NCBI RefSeq assembly: GCF_031326345.1
Contig: NZ_CP133671.1
Coordinates: 4,154,001-4,218,000, forward strand
DNA: 64,000 nucleotides
Source: Aureispira sp. CCB-E
GTDB taxonomy: Bacteria; Bacteroidota; Bacteroidia; Chitinophagales; Saprospiraceae
Reading direction: 5' to 3'
This document shows positions 42,255-50,688 of the stretch, one piece after another. The notes under the pieces are model-generated. The model was not told the DNA's origin and ran no database searches. It worked only from the letters and a program-made list of their open reading frames with translations. Positions within the stretch are counted from its first letter, which is position 1, and each line of letters opens with the position of its first letter. The translations under genes were made by a program, and so were the position numbers.

Positions 42255-42641
42255 TTAACAGCGGTTTTGTTGGCGGCTCTTTTTTGCCAATTTTTTGCGC
42301 TTTCTGCGTTTGGCGATGGCTTTTTCTTTGCAGCGTTGCTTCTGATCTATTGGAGGGCTATAACTCGGCTCTAAGTCGTCCCAAGCCAAAGAAGGAGGCG
42401 CATTTTTTTCGAGTTTTTCTACGGAGAAGAACTTGCCATTAACTAAGACTTTGTGTTCTTGTCTATACTTGTAAAGTCCTTTTCTTCTGTTTAAGGCTTC
42501 TTTTATATCCTCTTTTTCAACTTTGTTTTTATCGGTAAAAAACAGATTGATAAAAAAGAACACGATCAGAGCTAACAAGCCCACCACGGCAAAAAAAGGT
42601 AGGCCAACGACAATTTTTAGAAATTTTAAAAAGTGATGCAT
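42255..42641 (-). CDS. Membrane protein, 128 aa
   Basis: Hydrophobic residues ~5-36 (FLKIVVGLPFFAVVGLLALIVFFFINLFF) give one or two helices; the rest is very basic (KRRKRKKLAKKSRQQ). It could be a DNA-binding membrane protein. No family is recognised. Confidence 0.55.
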   Translation of the reverse strand: MHHFLKFLKIVVGLPFFAVVGLLALIVFFFINLFFTDKNKVEKEDIKEALNRRKGLYKYRQEHKVLVNGKFFSVEKLEKNAPPSLAWDDLEPSYSPPIDQKQRCKEKAIAKRRKRKKLAKKSRQQNRC

Positions 42642-42767
42642 TGATTTAAAGTTTAGTAAGTGAATAAGATGCTCTTACAAAACTATGGCACACCTATAAT
42701 AAAAAAAAGGCTTGCTAGCCCTCCCCCCTTCATTTTGTGGCGTAATTCGACACTTTTATTCCTAAAA

Positions 42768-42802
42768 CAAAAAAAACACCCCGTTTTTTGGAGTGTTTTT
42801 CT
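42768..42802. terminator. Bidirectional terminator
   Basis: AAAAACACCCC pairs with GGAGTGTTTTT (one mismatch) around GTTTTTT, between the 42829 gene end and the next operon part. Confidence 0.6.
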
Positions 42803-42828
42803 TGTTATACTGCTTTGATCTTTGATTT

Positions 42829-43677
42829 TTACATTCCACAAAAGCCACTGTTACATCCTTCGGATTCAAATAGATTTTGTGTGAAATTTAGTTTTGAAAT
42901 ATAGTTATAAGAAATGTTCTTTTTCCAAGTACCTTTGCCCTTCCCTTCTTGATTGGCAAACCATTGAAATTTATTAGGCTGTTCTATACTCTGTTGTTTC
43001 AACAGAGCAGCTGGACGATGAAAGCAGCCCACACAATTGTTTAACTCAGCAAATCGAATCAATTTATCTTTCCAAAAATTTTCAATATCCACTTTGTCTA
43101 TCCCATCTTCTATTAATGGAAATTGAGGCATTCTCCATGCAATATTTACCCATTTATTTAGTCCTTTATGCCTTCCTTTGGTGTGCCTTTCAAACGTTGC
43201 TTTATACACACTTAAATTATCTTCATTAAGGCTCTCAATCATCGTTTTGGCTCTTGAAACTTCGGTGCATCTATAGCCAATATTCATTTTTACAGGTTCG
43301 GCATTAAAGTACTCATGCCACCAATGAAAAATTGGGTCTATCTTCAACCACGTTGTACAATAACGGCGATGTATAGATGGTAACCAACCGCCTTTGGTCT
43401 CTAATACTTTTTCAAAAGTTAAGCCACTTACCCAGTGTATTTTTTTACCTAAATGCTGTTCCAAATCAAACATCGTATGTATGATTGTATCATCTTCTAA
43501 GGTTCCGTTAAATTCCTTATCTATTCGGCGTTCTACTTTTCGAGCTAAAGCTCTATCCTTAAATCTGCATTGCTTGTCCTCTGTTCTGACCAACGCAAAT
43601 ACTAAGGCATCACTTTTATAATTGGCAGCTATATAAGCAGATGTTTTACCACCGCTTACACTTGAAACTATTTTCAT
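42829..43677 (-). CDS. PAPS-reductase/PP-loop family protein
   Basis: Start at ATG 43677 is preferred over 43701, because the upstream start overlaps a strong terminator hairpin. SVSGGKTS (residues 6-13) is the PP-loop for ATP, as in PAPS reductase/DndC-like proteins. Cys pairs occur in NNCVGCFHR and at the end (EGCNSGFCGM), suggesting an iron-sulphur or zinc site. Phages often carry such proteins; DNA or tRNA sulphur modification is possible but not shown. Confidence 0.75.
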   Translation of the reverse strand: MKIVSSVSGGKTSAYIAANYKSDALVFALVRTEDKQCRFKDRALARKVERRIDKEFNGTLEDDTIIHTMFDLEQHLGKKIHWVSGLTFEKVLETKGGWLPSIHRRYCTTWLKIDPIFHWWHEYFNAEPVKMNIGYRCTEVSRAKTMIESLNEDNLSVYKATFERHTKGRHKGLNKWVNIAWRMPQFPLIEDGIDKVDIENFWKDKLIRFAELNNCVGCFHRPAALLKQQSIEQPNKFQWFANQEGKGKGTWKKNISYNYISKLNFTQNLFESEGCNSGFCGM

Positions 43678-43697
43678 TTTCTCTTGTATTTTAAAAC

Positions 43698-43723
43698 ACA
43701 AGCCACCAATTAAAGTGGCTTGT
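43698..43723 (-). terminator. Hairpin terminator
   Basis: ACAAGCCAC pairs perfectly with GTGGCTTGT around an 8-nt loop, downstream of the membrane/zinc-finger gene ending at 43732. Confidence 0.65.
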
Positions 43724-43731
43724 ATCGTGGT

Positions 43732-44907
43732 TTATTTATCCTCCTTCATCCGCTCCTTCCTCGCCTCAATCATACACACTCGAGTACAATATTTATGATT
43801 CGCTGAGCGATGCACAAAAGGCGTCGAACAGGTCGGACAAATCCTTGTAAACTCCTTTTTTACCTTCTCTACTTCAATAGTTTTCTCTGTAACTTCTTGA
43901 GTTTCGTTCACTTCCTCATAATCAATAAAACTTGCTTTTTTATGCTGCCTTGGACTGCCCGAAACTTCTGCAGTTTCGGGGTGAACTTCTGCAGTAACAC
44001 TTGAAACTTCTGGAGTTCCTTTTTCCTGTTTTTCAATTACTTGCATTGAAACTTCTGCAGTTTCGCTCTCGTCTTTTTCCTTTTTACACTCCGCATGATA
44101 CCACCACGAAAAACACAACGACAACAAGAAAAGCACTTCAAAAACTACTGCAGTAATCACCAGTTGTTTGCCCAATTCTTGCCGTTGTACTTGGACTCGT
44201 TCAAGCTCGTTTTGATAAGCAGTAGTGGCTGCTATTTGTGCGCTTTGATTCGCTTCGTTTAAAGCTTTTAATGCCTCGTCTTTTTCCATTTGTAGCGCTT
44301 TGATATCTTCGTTGTATTCTTGAATCACCAAAGCATCTTTAGACGCTAGGCGACCTTTCCACGTTCTATTTTCTCGGTACTGGTTGCGCTCGGCTTCCTT
44401 GTCGGCGATCCGTGCTGCAAAGTCTGAATGAATAGCATCCGAACTTTGAATGCTTGCTTGCATTTCCACGGCATCCGAAATAAAAAAATCGGGTAAGATT
44501 TTAGCCCCTTCTACAGAAATATAAATACTCGCACTGACTGTAATCAAAGCCAGTAGGGCAGGAAATTTTTCAACCTCTTTGTATTGAAAAATGCCTTTCA
44601 TGACATCGTTGGTCGCTTCTCGTTTGATGGCTTCTATGGCCAACACCAACACCGCTGAGCAGGCAACTCGGGCAATAATATGCACCCCAACAAACAAATA
44701 CGACAGCATCATAAATGCCGTGGTGAGGCTTGCCAGTTGAGCAATGACACTCATGCCATCAAAAGCTGCGTTGGCCATTGCAAAACGCTCTGCAAACCGT
44801 TGGTGCTTGAATTTTTTTTCTAAAGTCGTATTTAATCGACCATGAAAAATTTTAAAATTGAGCTTTTTTCTAGCTTCTACGTGTGGATTTTTTCCGAAAG
44901 TTGTCAT
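43732..44907 (-). CDS. Multi-span membrane protein with C-terminal zinc finger, 391 aa
   Basis: Hydrophobic helices lie at about 52-75, 78-95, 115-135 and 250-270, with a long coiled region (~150-240) rich in Glu/Ala/Gln between. The C-terminus has CPTCSTPFVHRSANHKYC, a treble-clef-like zinc finger. It could link membrane and DNA. It resembles mobilisation-type or relaxase-associated membrane proteins of Bacteroidota only loosely. Function unknown. Confidence 0.55.
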   Translation of the reverse strand: MTTFGKNPHVEARKKLNFKIFHGRLNTTLEKKFKHQRFAERFAMANAAFDGMSVIAQLASLTTAFMMLSYLFVGVHIIARVACSAVLVLAIEAIKREATNDVMKGIFQYKEVEKFPALLALITVSASIYISVEGAKILPDFFISDAVEMQASIQSSDAIHSDFAARIADKEAERNQYRENRTWKGRLASKDALVIQEYNEDIKALQMEKDEALKALNEANQSAQIAATTAYQNELERVQVQRQELGKQLVITAVVFEVLFLLSLCFSWWYHAECKKEKDESETAEVSMQVIEKQEKGTPEVSSVTAEVHPETAEVSGSPRQHKKASFIDYEEVNETQEVTEKTIEVEKVKKEFTRICPTCSTPFVHRSANHKYCTRVCMIEARKERMKEDK

Positions 44908-44978
44908 ATCTTAGCTGTTCATACATTTACAATAGGGGTGGTCTAACCGTCATATCTAGGCGGCCCCTTTTTTCTTTT

Positions 44979-45386
44979 TTATAATAAGCTTAATCCTGTC
45001 TTTGAATTGATTTCTTGTTCTTGTAAGCGGTCTAATATCGGTTGCAAATAGCCTATAAAAAACGTCGTATCTTCCTGTTCTTCCTCCAAAATTTCTAACT
45101 CTACCGAAAACACATAACGAAAGCAATATTTCTCTAATGGTGTAAAATGAAGGGTCGAAAAACTTTGCATGGCTTTGCCTTTTTTTGCCAAGGTTTCCAG
45201 CTGTTTTGATACCTTAATATAAATTTGGGTCAAGGCACATTTTATCAACTGTTCCAAACTGCTGTTGGCCGTTCCGTTCCTAAGGTAGTTGGTCAGCCAT
45301 CCGTGCAGCTGTTTCCAATGCGAGCGTTGTAGTTGCAAAGGAATCCGTTGCTGCTCTAGGCTGGTGTATAGTTTGTAATCACTCAT
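44979..45386 (-). CDS. Hypothetical protein, 135 aa
   Basis: A soluble, helical protein with many Leu and Gln and an acidic C-terminal region. It follows the next gene by 6 bp. Downstream (44935-44975) is a GGGG...CCCC hairpin. Function unknown; the location beside a replication-type gene suggests DNA metabolism. Confidence 0.5.
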   Translation of the reverse strand: MSDYKLYTSLEQQRIPLQLQRSHWKQLHGWLTNYLRNGTANSSLEQLIKCALTQIYIKVSKQLETLAKKGKAMQSFSTLHFTPLEKYCFRYVFSVELEILEEEQEDTTFFIGYLQPILDRLQEQEINSKTGLSLL

Positions 45387-45392
45387 GTTGTG

Positions 45393-45860
45393 TTAGTTTA
45401 AAAAGCGACCATTTTCATACGAATTAATTTTCTTACCCTCCACATATATATCTATTCTCAACACATCTTTTGTCCAGTACTGATGGATTTGCTCTAAATC
45501 GTAAATGCGTTGGCTAATTCCTTTTTCTATGCCCGTTCTGCGCTTGTAGGAGCTGGTCGGAATGATGTACAAGGAATAGGCGGTAAATTGGGCTTTGTAC
45601 CTCTTTAAATTCAAGCGCTCAACACCTGTTTTCGGATGGTAATAAGCAAGAATGGTATTGCTGCCTATTTCTCGCAGCGTTGCCCATTTCCATGACTGTC
45701 GATGCTTGGTCAAATACTTTTCAATGCTCTTGAGCTGCTTCTCATTTTCAAACTTCATCGTTTGGTAATTTGTCCGATCCTTGAACAGGATATGCACGTA
45801 ACCAAGGTATTTTTTTACAACTTTTGTTTTAGGCGCTTTGTTGGCGTTGGAGGTGTTCAT
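45393..45860 (-). CDS. Hypothetical protein, 155 aa
   Basis: The protein is basic, beta/alpha mixed and rich in Tyr, Arg and Lys. The start overlaps the 3' end of the candidate replication gene by 32 bp, so the genes are coupled. A single-stranded-DNA or replication accessory role is possible, but there is no recognised domain. Confidence 0.5.
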   Translation of the reverse strand: MNTSNANKAPKTKVVKKYLGYVHILFKDRTNYQTMKFENEKQLKSIEKYLTKHRQSWKWATLREIGSNTILAYYHPKTGVERLNLKRYKAQFTAYSLYIIPTSSYKRRTGIEKGISQRIYDLEQIHQYWTKDVLRIDIYVEGKKINSYENGRFLN

Positions 45861-47283
45861 CGTTTAGCAATGGTTTAAATTTTTGTATGAATAAATTCGT
45901 TAATTCTTGTCTTTTTGATGCGTTGAGATTTGGATCTCGTTTGATTCCCTGGTACCATTTCCAATAAGCTTGATTGGTCAGCTCATACACTCGTTTGGCA
46001 CCATCACTTTGTAACAGCTCTAGCATTTTGCTGTAATGGCTGTTTATCCATTGCACTTGCTCAAAATAGGCTTTGGACGAGCGATTTTTATCAAAATAGT
46101 TCGCTTGAATCCTGTCCCAATCAGCCACAGAATAGCCAAAGGCTTTTTGAGCTGCGGTCGAGCTTAGATAATTCACAGGATACCACAAAGCATAGCCTTT
46201 CTTTTTGGCGTGTTTTTCTTGCTTGATGATGGCGTGTGCTACAATTTCCACCGCTGAGCGCTCTACATTCGGCAGCCTTGCCGCAAAGTTTTTAAGCATT
46301 CTTGGTTGATTCTTTGCCACCAAATAAGCGGGATTTTTTTCAAAGCTTTGAATCTTTGCTTTTCGATAGGCCTGTACGTGCTGAGCGGCTCGATCTAAGA
46401 GACTTTCTAACAGCAGTTGACACTCGGTGTTGGTCTGCTCGTTGAACACTCGATTTTGATACAAATTGTAGCGCATCAATTCCCACAGCTTGAAGCTAGA
46501 AAATTGTTTTTTGCTCCAATTTTGCGGCGGAAAAGTTGGAAATGTCACGGGCTTAGACTTGTTTTCTCGTCCTTTATTCTGAATATTTAATGGATTCAGC
46601 TTGCCGACAGGCAAAGCCGCTTTATCCACACTGGATGGAGTATTAGTTATTGATTTAAGTTCTTTATCTCTATATGGTAAAGTACTTGTACCTATTTGCG
46701 GTAAACTTTTCTCTATATCCTCAAAAAAAGAGGCATCGTCAGAGACCGCAGAACCTTGGTATTTTGACTTCATGCACAGTACTTGTGGGTTTATCCACAA
46801 CTGAAATTTACCACGTCCTTTGGGGCTTTTTTCGCACGGGAACGGGTTTCTTTTTCCTGTCTGTACATAGTTTACTTTCTCGGTCACAATGCCAATCGCT
46901 TCTAGCAATTTGATTTGATTGTACACGGTCTTATCCTTGGGAGTTAAGGACGCATGATTTTTGGTATTGTTCAGCATGGTTTGCAAGCTCGGAGTGGTCG
47001 TAAAACAAAAGTACTGCCCTTTTGCTCGACATTCATCGTAGAGCGCTCTTTGATACTTTTTGATGTCTGCCATCGTGCCAATGACCGAACGAATAACAGC
47101 GTGAAATAAATCATGGGTATAGGCAGTAATCCGTTTATCACCTTTCTTTCGATTCTTATGGTACTGCTCCATCATATCCTTGCCCGCTTGGTACGTTGCC
47201 TTTTTATCAATCATATCTATAAAAAAAGACTCTTTCTCGGAACTTTTCACAACCCTTGCCTGTATGTTTAGTTGTTGGCTCAT
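45829..47283 (-). CDS. Candidate replication initiation protein, 484 aa
   Basis: The N-terminal half contains helices and a turn typical of winged-helix Rep proteins (LTPKDKTVYNQIKLLEAIGIVTEK, residues ~110-133, then FQLWINPQVL). A low-complexity linker (~190-240) and a helical C-terminal half follow. It is the largest gene of the early region and follows small HTH genes, the place for a replication initiator. The call is from pattern and context. Confidence 0.5.
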   Translation of the reverse strand: MSQQLNIQARVVKSSEKESFFIDMIDKKATYQAGKDMMEQYHKNRKKGDKRITAYTHDLFHAVIRSVIGTMADIKKYQRALYDECRAKGQYFCFTTTPSLQTMLNNTKNHASLTPKDKTVYNQIKLLEAIGIVTEKVNYVQTGKRNPFPCEKSPKGRGKFQLWINPQVLCMKSKYQGSAVSDDASFFEDIEKSLPQIGTSTLPYRDKELKSITNTPSSVDKAALPVGKLNPLNIQNKGRENKSKPVTFPTFPPQNWSKKQFSSFKLWELMRYNLYQNRVFNEQTNTECQLLLESLLDRAAQHVQAYRKAKIQSFEKNPAYLVAKNQPRMLKNFAARLPNVERSAVEIVAHAIIKQEKHAKKKGYALWYPVNYLSSTAAQKAFGYSVADWDRIQANYFDKNRSSKAYFEQVQWINSHYSKMLELLQSDGAKRVYELTNQAYWKWYQGIKRDPNLNASKRQELTNLFIQKFKPLLNDEHLQRQQSA

Positions 47284-47404
47284 TCATTGAGTTTTAAGAG
47301 GGCGACACTTTCCACGGGCGCCCTCTTATTTTTAAACAATAAAAAATTAGAAATCATCGGCATATCGGTCGCCGTAACCTACAAGCTTAACACTTGTTTT
47401 CTCG

Positions 47405-47448
47405 AAACTGGGAAGAGAATCGAACTCTTCTAACAACCGTTCCAGTTT
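47405..47448 (-). ncRNA. Minimal tRNA-like structure (acceptor plus T-arm)
   Basis: On the minus strand AAACTGG (47448-47442) pairs with CCAGTTT (47411-47405), and GAAGAG/CTCTTC closes the canonical T-loop TTCGATT. The stacked helix is 13 bp. Only 11 nt connect the two arms, so no D or anticodon arm can exist. It lies between a 61-aa ORF and the candidate replication gene. No CCA follows. Confidence 0.65.
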
Positions 47449-47483
47449 ACCATGATGGCTTTTTTTTGTTTTTAATGATTACT

Positions 47484-47669
47484 TTAATCCCTTGTTTGCA
47501 ACAAGGCTTTTATATCGTGCAGCTCCGTTTTTAAAGCCTCGTTTTGGCTCTGAACGGTTTCTAAGGCTGCCTTGATGTTGTGGTCTGAATTTGCTCGTAT
47601 TTTCAGACAAATAACAAAAGTGATCGCAAGGACAATGCCTGCGGCAATCAGTTCTTTTTTTATGCTCAT
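47484..47669 (-). CDS. Small membrane protein with coiled coil, 61 aa
   Basis: One helix (residues ~7-25, LIAAGIVLAITFVICL) is followed by a coiled-coil segment. Function unknown. It follows the HTH gene by 27 bp in the leftward early operon. Confidence 0.5.
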   Translation of the reverse strand: MSIKKELIAAGIVLAITFVICLKIRANSDHNIKAALETVQSQNEALKTELHDIKALLQTRD

Positions 47670-47696
47670 GCTTCTTTTTTTTGATGGTTGATAACA

Positions 47697-47996
47697 TTAG
47701 TCAAAACAAGCCCAATGTTTTAAATGCTCCTTTCGGAAATTCAATATCTCTTTGAGCGGAAAAAGTAGTCTACCTTCCTTTTTACGCTTCTTTCCTGTAA
47801 TTAAACCCTGTTGATTATACGCTCTAACTGTCCTCGGTTTGACATCTAGTAGCTTGGCAGTTTGTTCGGTGTTGATGTAGTTGTAATCGTAAATTTTCCC
47901 TCGCTCTATTTCGCTCTCTAATAGCTCTATGGTTGCTCTCTGTTTCGCTATTATCTGCTTTAGTTCCTCTATTTGGTCGACTTGTTGTTCAGTCAT
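47697..47996 (-). CDS. Excisionase/MerR-type HTH protein
   Basis: Residues ~40-70 (YINTEQTAKLLDVKPRTVRAYNQQGLI) form a MerR/excisionase-type helix-turn-helix, followed by a wing (KKEGRLLFPLKEILNFR). An N-terminal coiled coil precedes it. The homologue in element 1 is fused after its HTH. It may control excision or early transcription. Confidence 0.75.
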   Translation of the reverse strand: MTEQQVDQIEELKQIIAKQRATIELLESEIERGKIYDYNYINTEQTAKLLDVKPRTVRAYNQQGLITGKKRKKEGRLLFPLKEILNFRKEHLKHWACFD

Positions 47997-48006
47997 GGTA
48001 TTTTTT

Positions 48007-48300
48007 TTATTGCTGACCGAGCAGCCCCTTGTATTCTGCTGCGGTTAGACGATCATAGCCAATTTTGTACTGGTCGATGACCTCTAGTAACTTGCCACCC
48101 AATACCTTATTTAGTTTTTGGATGGTCTCTAATTCCATTCGTCTAGGATGGTTCAAACTGATGTTTGTCCGTCTCAGACTGCAGTTTAGTTTCTCGGGCA
48201 ATTTGTTAAAGTCTACCGCCAATAGGCGACTTTCTACAAATTGGCGAAATGTTTGCGTGATAGCCGTTGTTTGGCTGTTTTCCGTGCTGTTGTTTGCCAT
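48007..48300 (-). CDS. Small DNA-binding-type protein, first gene of leftward operon
   Basis: The 97-aa protein is a homologue of 17249-17533. Helical segments with an XRE-like spacing (DFNKLPEKLNCSLRRTNISL, ELETIQKLNKVLG) suggest a Cro-type regulator. It follows the leader containing tRNA-like RNAs and lies 10 bp upstream of the excisionase-type gene. Confidence 0.6.
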   Translation of the reverse strand: MANNSTENSQTTAITQTFRQFVESRLLAVDFNKLPEKLNCSLRRTNISLNHPRRMELETIQKLNKVLGGKLLEVIDQYKIGYDRLTAAEYKGLLGQQ

Positions 48301-48393
48301 AAAATCTGTTTTTGGGCAAAGCTCCGCCCTGCCAAATTCGCTACAAAAACGACTTTGGTAAGCTTACTTTGTGTGTAAATGAAATTGGTTTGG

Positions 48394-48459
48394 CTCTAGT
48401 AGAGGGAATCGAACCCTCTTTGCTCGGGACGTGAGCAGCTTTACTGGCAAGCACTAGAG
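48394..48459 (-). ncRNA. Compact cloverleaf tRNA-like structure
   Basis: CTCTAGT/ACTAGAG (48453-48459 with 48394-48400) stacks on AGAGGG/CCCTCT with T-loop TTCGATT, giving a 13-bp helix. The 33 nt between hold a 4-bp arm (GCTT/AAGC, 7-nt loop) and a 5-bp arm (TGCTC/GAGCA) with a 7-nt loop ACGTCCC. Junction spacers are almost absent, U33 is replaced by C and the D-loop lacks GG. It is tRNA-shaped, 66 nt, but not a normal tRNA. Confidence 0.65.
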
Positions 48460-48598
48460 TACAAATAAGGAAGATGCAAACCCTTGTGGCTCTATTGTTT
48501 TTTTTTGTCTAACTGAGTGCGTAAAAAAGGAAGCTCGCAGCTTGTCCGCAAGCCTTCCTTCTATTATAGAAACACTCAAACTTGACCTATACTTAGCG

Positions 48599-48648
48599 TT
48601 CTAATGAAGGGAATCGAACCCTATACAACCACCTTTTTGGTATTAGAA
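48599..48648 (-). ncRNA. Minimal tRNA-like structure
   Basis: TTCTAAT/ATTAGAA (48642-48648 with 48599-48605) forms the acceptor part, and AGGG/CCCT closes the T-loop TTCGATT. The distance from acceptor start to T-loop is 13 positions, as in the other two copies of this element. Between the arms is only a small ACC-AAAAA-GGT hairpin. Confidence 0.55.
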
Positions 48649-48654
48649 ATTAGT

Positions 48655-48729
48655 TGGACGCTAGAGATCGCTCCCTAGTTATTGTTCCTATTCCCCCAAT
48701 GGAAAAATAATGCCTCTTTGGCACGTCCA
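48655..48729 (-). ncRNA. Branched structured RNA with GNRA hairpin (element 2)
   Basis: TGGACG/CGTCCA closes the structure. Inside are TGCC-AAAGA-GGCA (48711-48723), TTATT/AATAA around a GGGG-rich loop (48679-48710) and CTAGGGA-GCGA-TCTCTAG (48661-48678). The last stem needs a G-U pair that exists only on the minus strand. It corresponds to 17747-17821 in element 1, which has the same outer stem and GNRA hairpin with changed bases. Confidence 0.6.
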
Positions 48730-48808
48730 TGACCGTTCAATCTTTTGCTTTTTCTAACCGAACTTTTTTATCGTTTTTTTTTGTTTCCCTCAACTTTTAT
48801 CTAAATTC

Positions 48809-48826
48809 GTCTACATATGTCTACAT
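48809..48826. promoter_or_regulatory. Two 10-bp-phased GTCTACAT repeats
   Basis: GTCTACAT starts at 48809 and 48819. The same motif with the same 10-bp step is found at 17882-17921 and, inverted, at 55166-55183. It lies between the leader RNAs and the repressor, as expected for an operator. Confidence 0.65.
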
Positions 48827-49052
48827 GGAGACACAAAAAAGCCTGTATTAACAGCGAATGTTAACGAGTTTGTTTTTTAATTTACTATGATTCGATTATA
48901 AAAATCGACTCTTTTATTTGTTTATAAAGTTGGACTGTCGCTTAAACTTCCCCCTTTCTGCAAACAAATATAGGTTAAAAAATAATGGAAACAAAATTTT
49001 TATACCACATAACGCAATTTTTACACCCTAAAAAATAATTAAAAAACCACAA

Positions 49053-49475
49053 ATGACTGACAGAGAGAGAATTGAACACGTAAGGATTTTTTTAGGTTTG
49101 AACAAAACTGCATTTTCTAAAATACTTGGGTATACTACTCCTCAGAGCTATACCAGTTACCTTAGTGGCAAAAGTGGTGTATCAATTAATATGATAAAAT
49201 CCCTTATAAATCATAATCCCAAAATTAGCATAGATTGGGTTTTGAAGGGACAAGGGCAAATGCTCTTAAATAGTGATATTTCTAGCCAAGAAAAAATAAT
49301 AAATGGCGATGGGAATAATACACAGGTAGGGCATTTTACCAATAGTGATACAAATATAAACACAGGTTCAAATAATAAAGAAATTGAATATTTAAAAAAA
49401 GAGATTGAGCTTCTCAAACAATCTTTAAAAGATAAAGAGCGGCTTATTTCTGTCCTTGAAAAGAATCAGAAATAG
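49053..49475 (+). CDS. CI-like XRE-family repressor, element 2
   Basis: The 140-aa protein has an N-terminal helix-turn-helix (NKTAFSKILGYTTPQSYTSYL, then WVLKGQGQMLL, residues ~18-70), a Asn/Thr-rich linker (GDGNNTQVGHF) and a C-terminal coiled coil similar to the element 1 repressor. It is divergent from the leftward operon and probably holds the element in its integrated state. No protease domain is present. Confidence 0.8.
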   Translation: MTDRERIEHVRIFLGLNKTAFSKILGYTTPQSYTSYLSGKSGVSINMIKSLINHNPKISIDWVLKGQGQMLLNSDISSQEKIINGDGNNTQVGHFTNSDTNINTGSNNKEIEYLKKEIELLKQSLKDKERLISVLEKNQK

Positions 49476-49476
49476 A

Positions 49477-49499
49477 GAGCGATTTTTTCGCTTTTTTTT
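49477..49499 (+). terminator. Rho-independent terminator of element 2 repressor
   Basis: AGCGA-TTTTT-TCGCT followed by eight T's lies right after the stop, as in element 1. Confidence 0.75.
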
Positions 49500-49575
49500 G
49501 GCTAAACACATGCATAAAAAATAAATAAATTTAATGTCTTTATTGTAATAATAATTATAAATACAAAATCCCTCT

Positions 49576-50556
49576 ATGAATAACTTTGAATCAATTTATA
49601 GTCCTCAAGAATTGACATCTTTAACTAAAACTCAGGATATCCAAGCAAAAGGGCAAGAAATTAAAAGAAGAATAGATTTATTGAGAAATTATTTTCATCA
49701 ATTCAGGAATCAAATCCATAATATTGAAAACTGGACCAAATACAATAAAGTAGTGGCTACTTTTGATCAGAAATGGACTCCTTGGCATCAAAAATGGGGT
49801 ACGATCTTAAGAACAAGCAATCCCCAATCGTATATTGATTTTTTTAACGAAGGAATAGATCTTTTCAAGGAATTAAGTGAGGAAAGAGAAAAAATTGCTT
49901 CTATAGTCATTTCACATAGTGATGAGGTTGAATCTTTAAAAAGAGAAGTCCTTGAAAAAATTGATCAAGACATGGCTCAAATAAAAATCGACGTCCTTGA
50001 AAAAATTAATGAAGGAATAAATAATGTTGTTTCTTTAAAAGCAGAATTAGGTCTCAATAAAAATTTTGAAGATAGTATTTCTCAAGAAAGGGAAAACGCT
50101 AAAAAAATTAAGCAGTACTATCTTTGGTCTTTTATTGCCTCAATGATAATCATTTCTACATTAATTATCCTTTCATTTTTCCTTAAGAGTATATCTCAAT
50201 TAGACCTATTCAGCAGGATTAGCATTAGACTCTCTATTATCCCTCTAGGAATTCTTAGTTATTTCTTATTCACTCAATTCAAATTGCATCAACTACTAGA
50301 TTTGAAATATACTCATTTAAATAACTTTTTAGGTGGCGGTGCTACTTATATTTCTCAATTAATAAGTCAAGATCCAGAGTCAAAAAAAATAATAAATCAA
50401 AAAATAGCCAATATGTTTATGGATATTAATGATTTGATATCTAGAGTTAAAACAAATAAACATCCTGTAACAGAGATAAAAAACAAAACAGAAAGTATTG
50501 TAAATGATTCACTAAAGAGTGTTGCAGAAATAACTAAAAGTATTAGTAATAAATAG
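49576..50556 (+). CDS. Coiled-coil membrane protein, 326 aa (cargo)
   Basis: The N-terminal ~170 residues are helical and coiled-coil rich. Two membrane helices lie at about 180-205 and 213-233 (YYLWSFIASMIIISTLIILS, then LSIIPLGILSYFLF), followed by a C-terminal helical part. The gene is AT-rich and lies where element 1 has its cassettes, so it is probable cargo. A role in defence or superinfection exclusion is possible but not shown. Confidence 0.55.
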   Translation: MNNFESIYSPQELTSLTKTQDIQAKGQEIKRRIDLLRNYFHQFRNQIHNIENWTKYNKVVATFDQKWTPWHQKWGTILRTSNPQSYIDFFNEGIDLFKELSEEREKIASIVISHSDEVESLKREVLEKIDQDMAQIKIDVLEKINEGINNVVSLKAELGLNKNFEDSISQERENAKKIKQYYLWSFIASMIIISTLIILSFFLKSISQLDLFSRISIRLSIIPLGILSYFLFTQFKLHQLLDLKYTHLNNFLGGGATYISQLISQDPESKKIINQKIANMFMDINDLISRVKTNKHPVTEIKNKTESIVNDSLKSVAEITKSISNK

Positions 50557-50688
50557 GTTGCAATAAATAACAACAGTTATTGAGGATAAAACTATTCCTC
50601 TCTTTTGATGACTATACCTAGCAAACAAATAATTATTAAAAGAACGCAACATTATTTATCAATTTGCGTTTATTAAAACTCTCGACTA

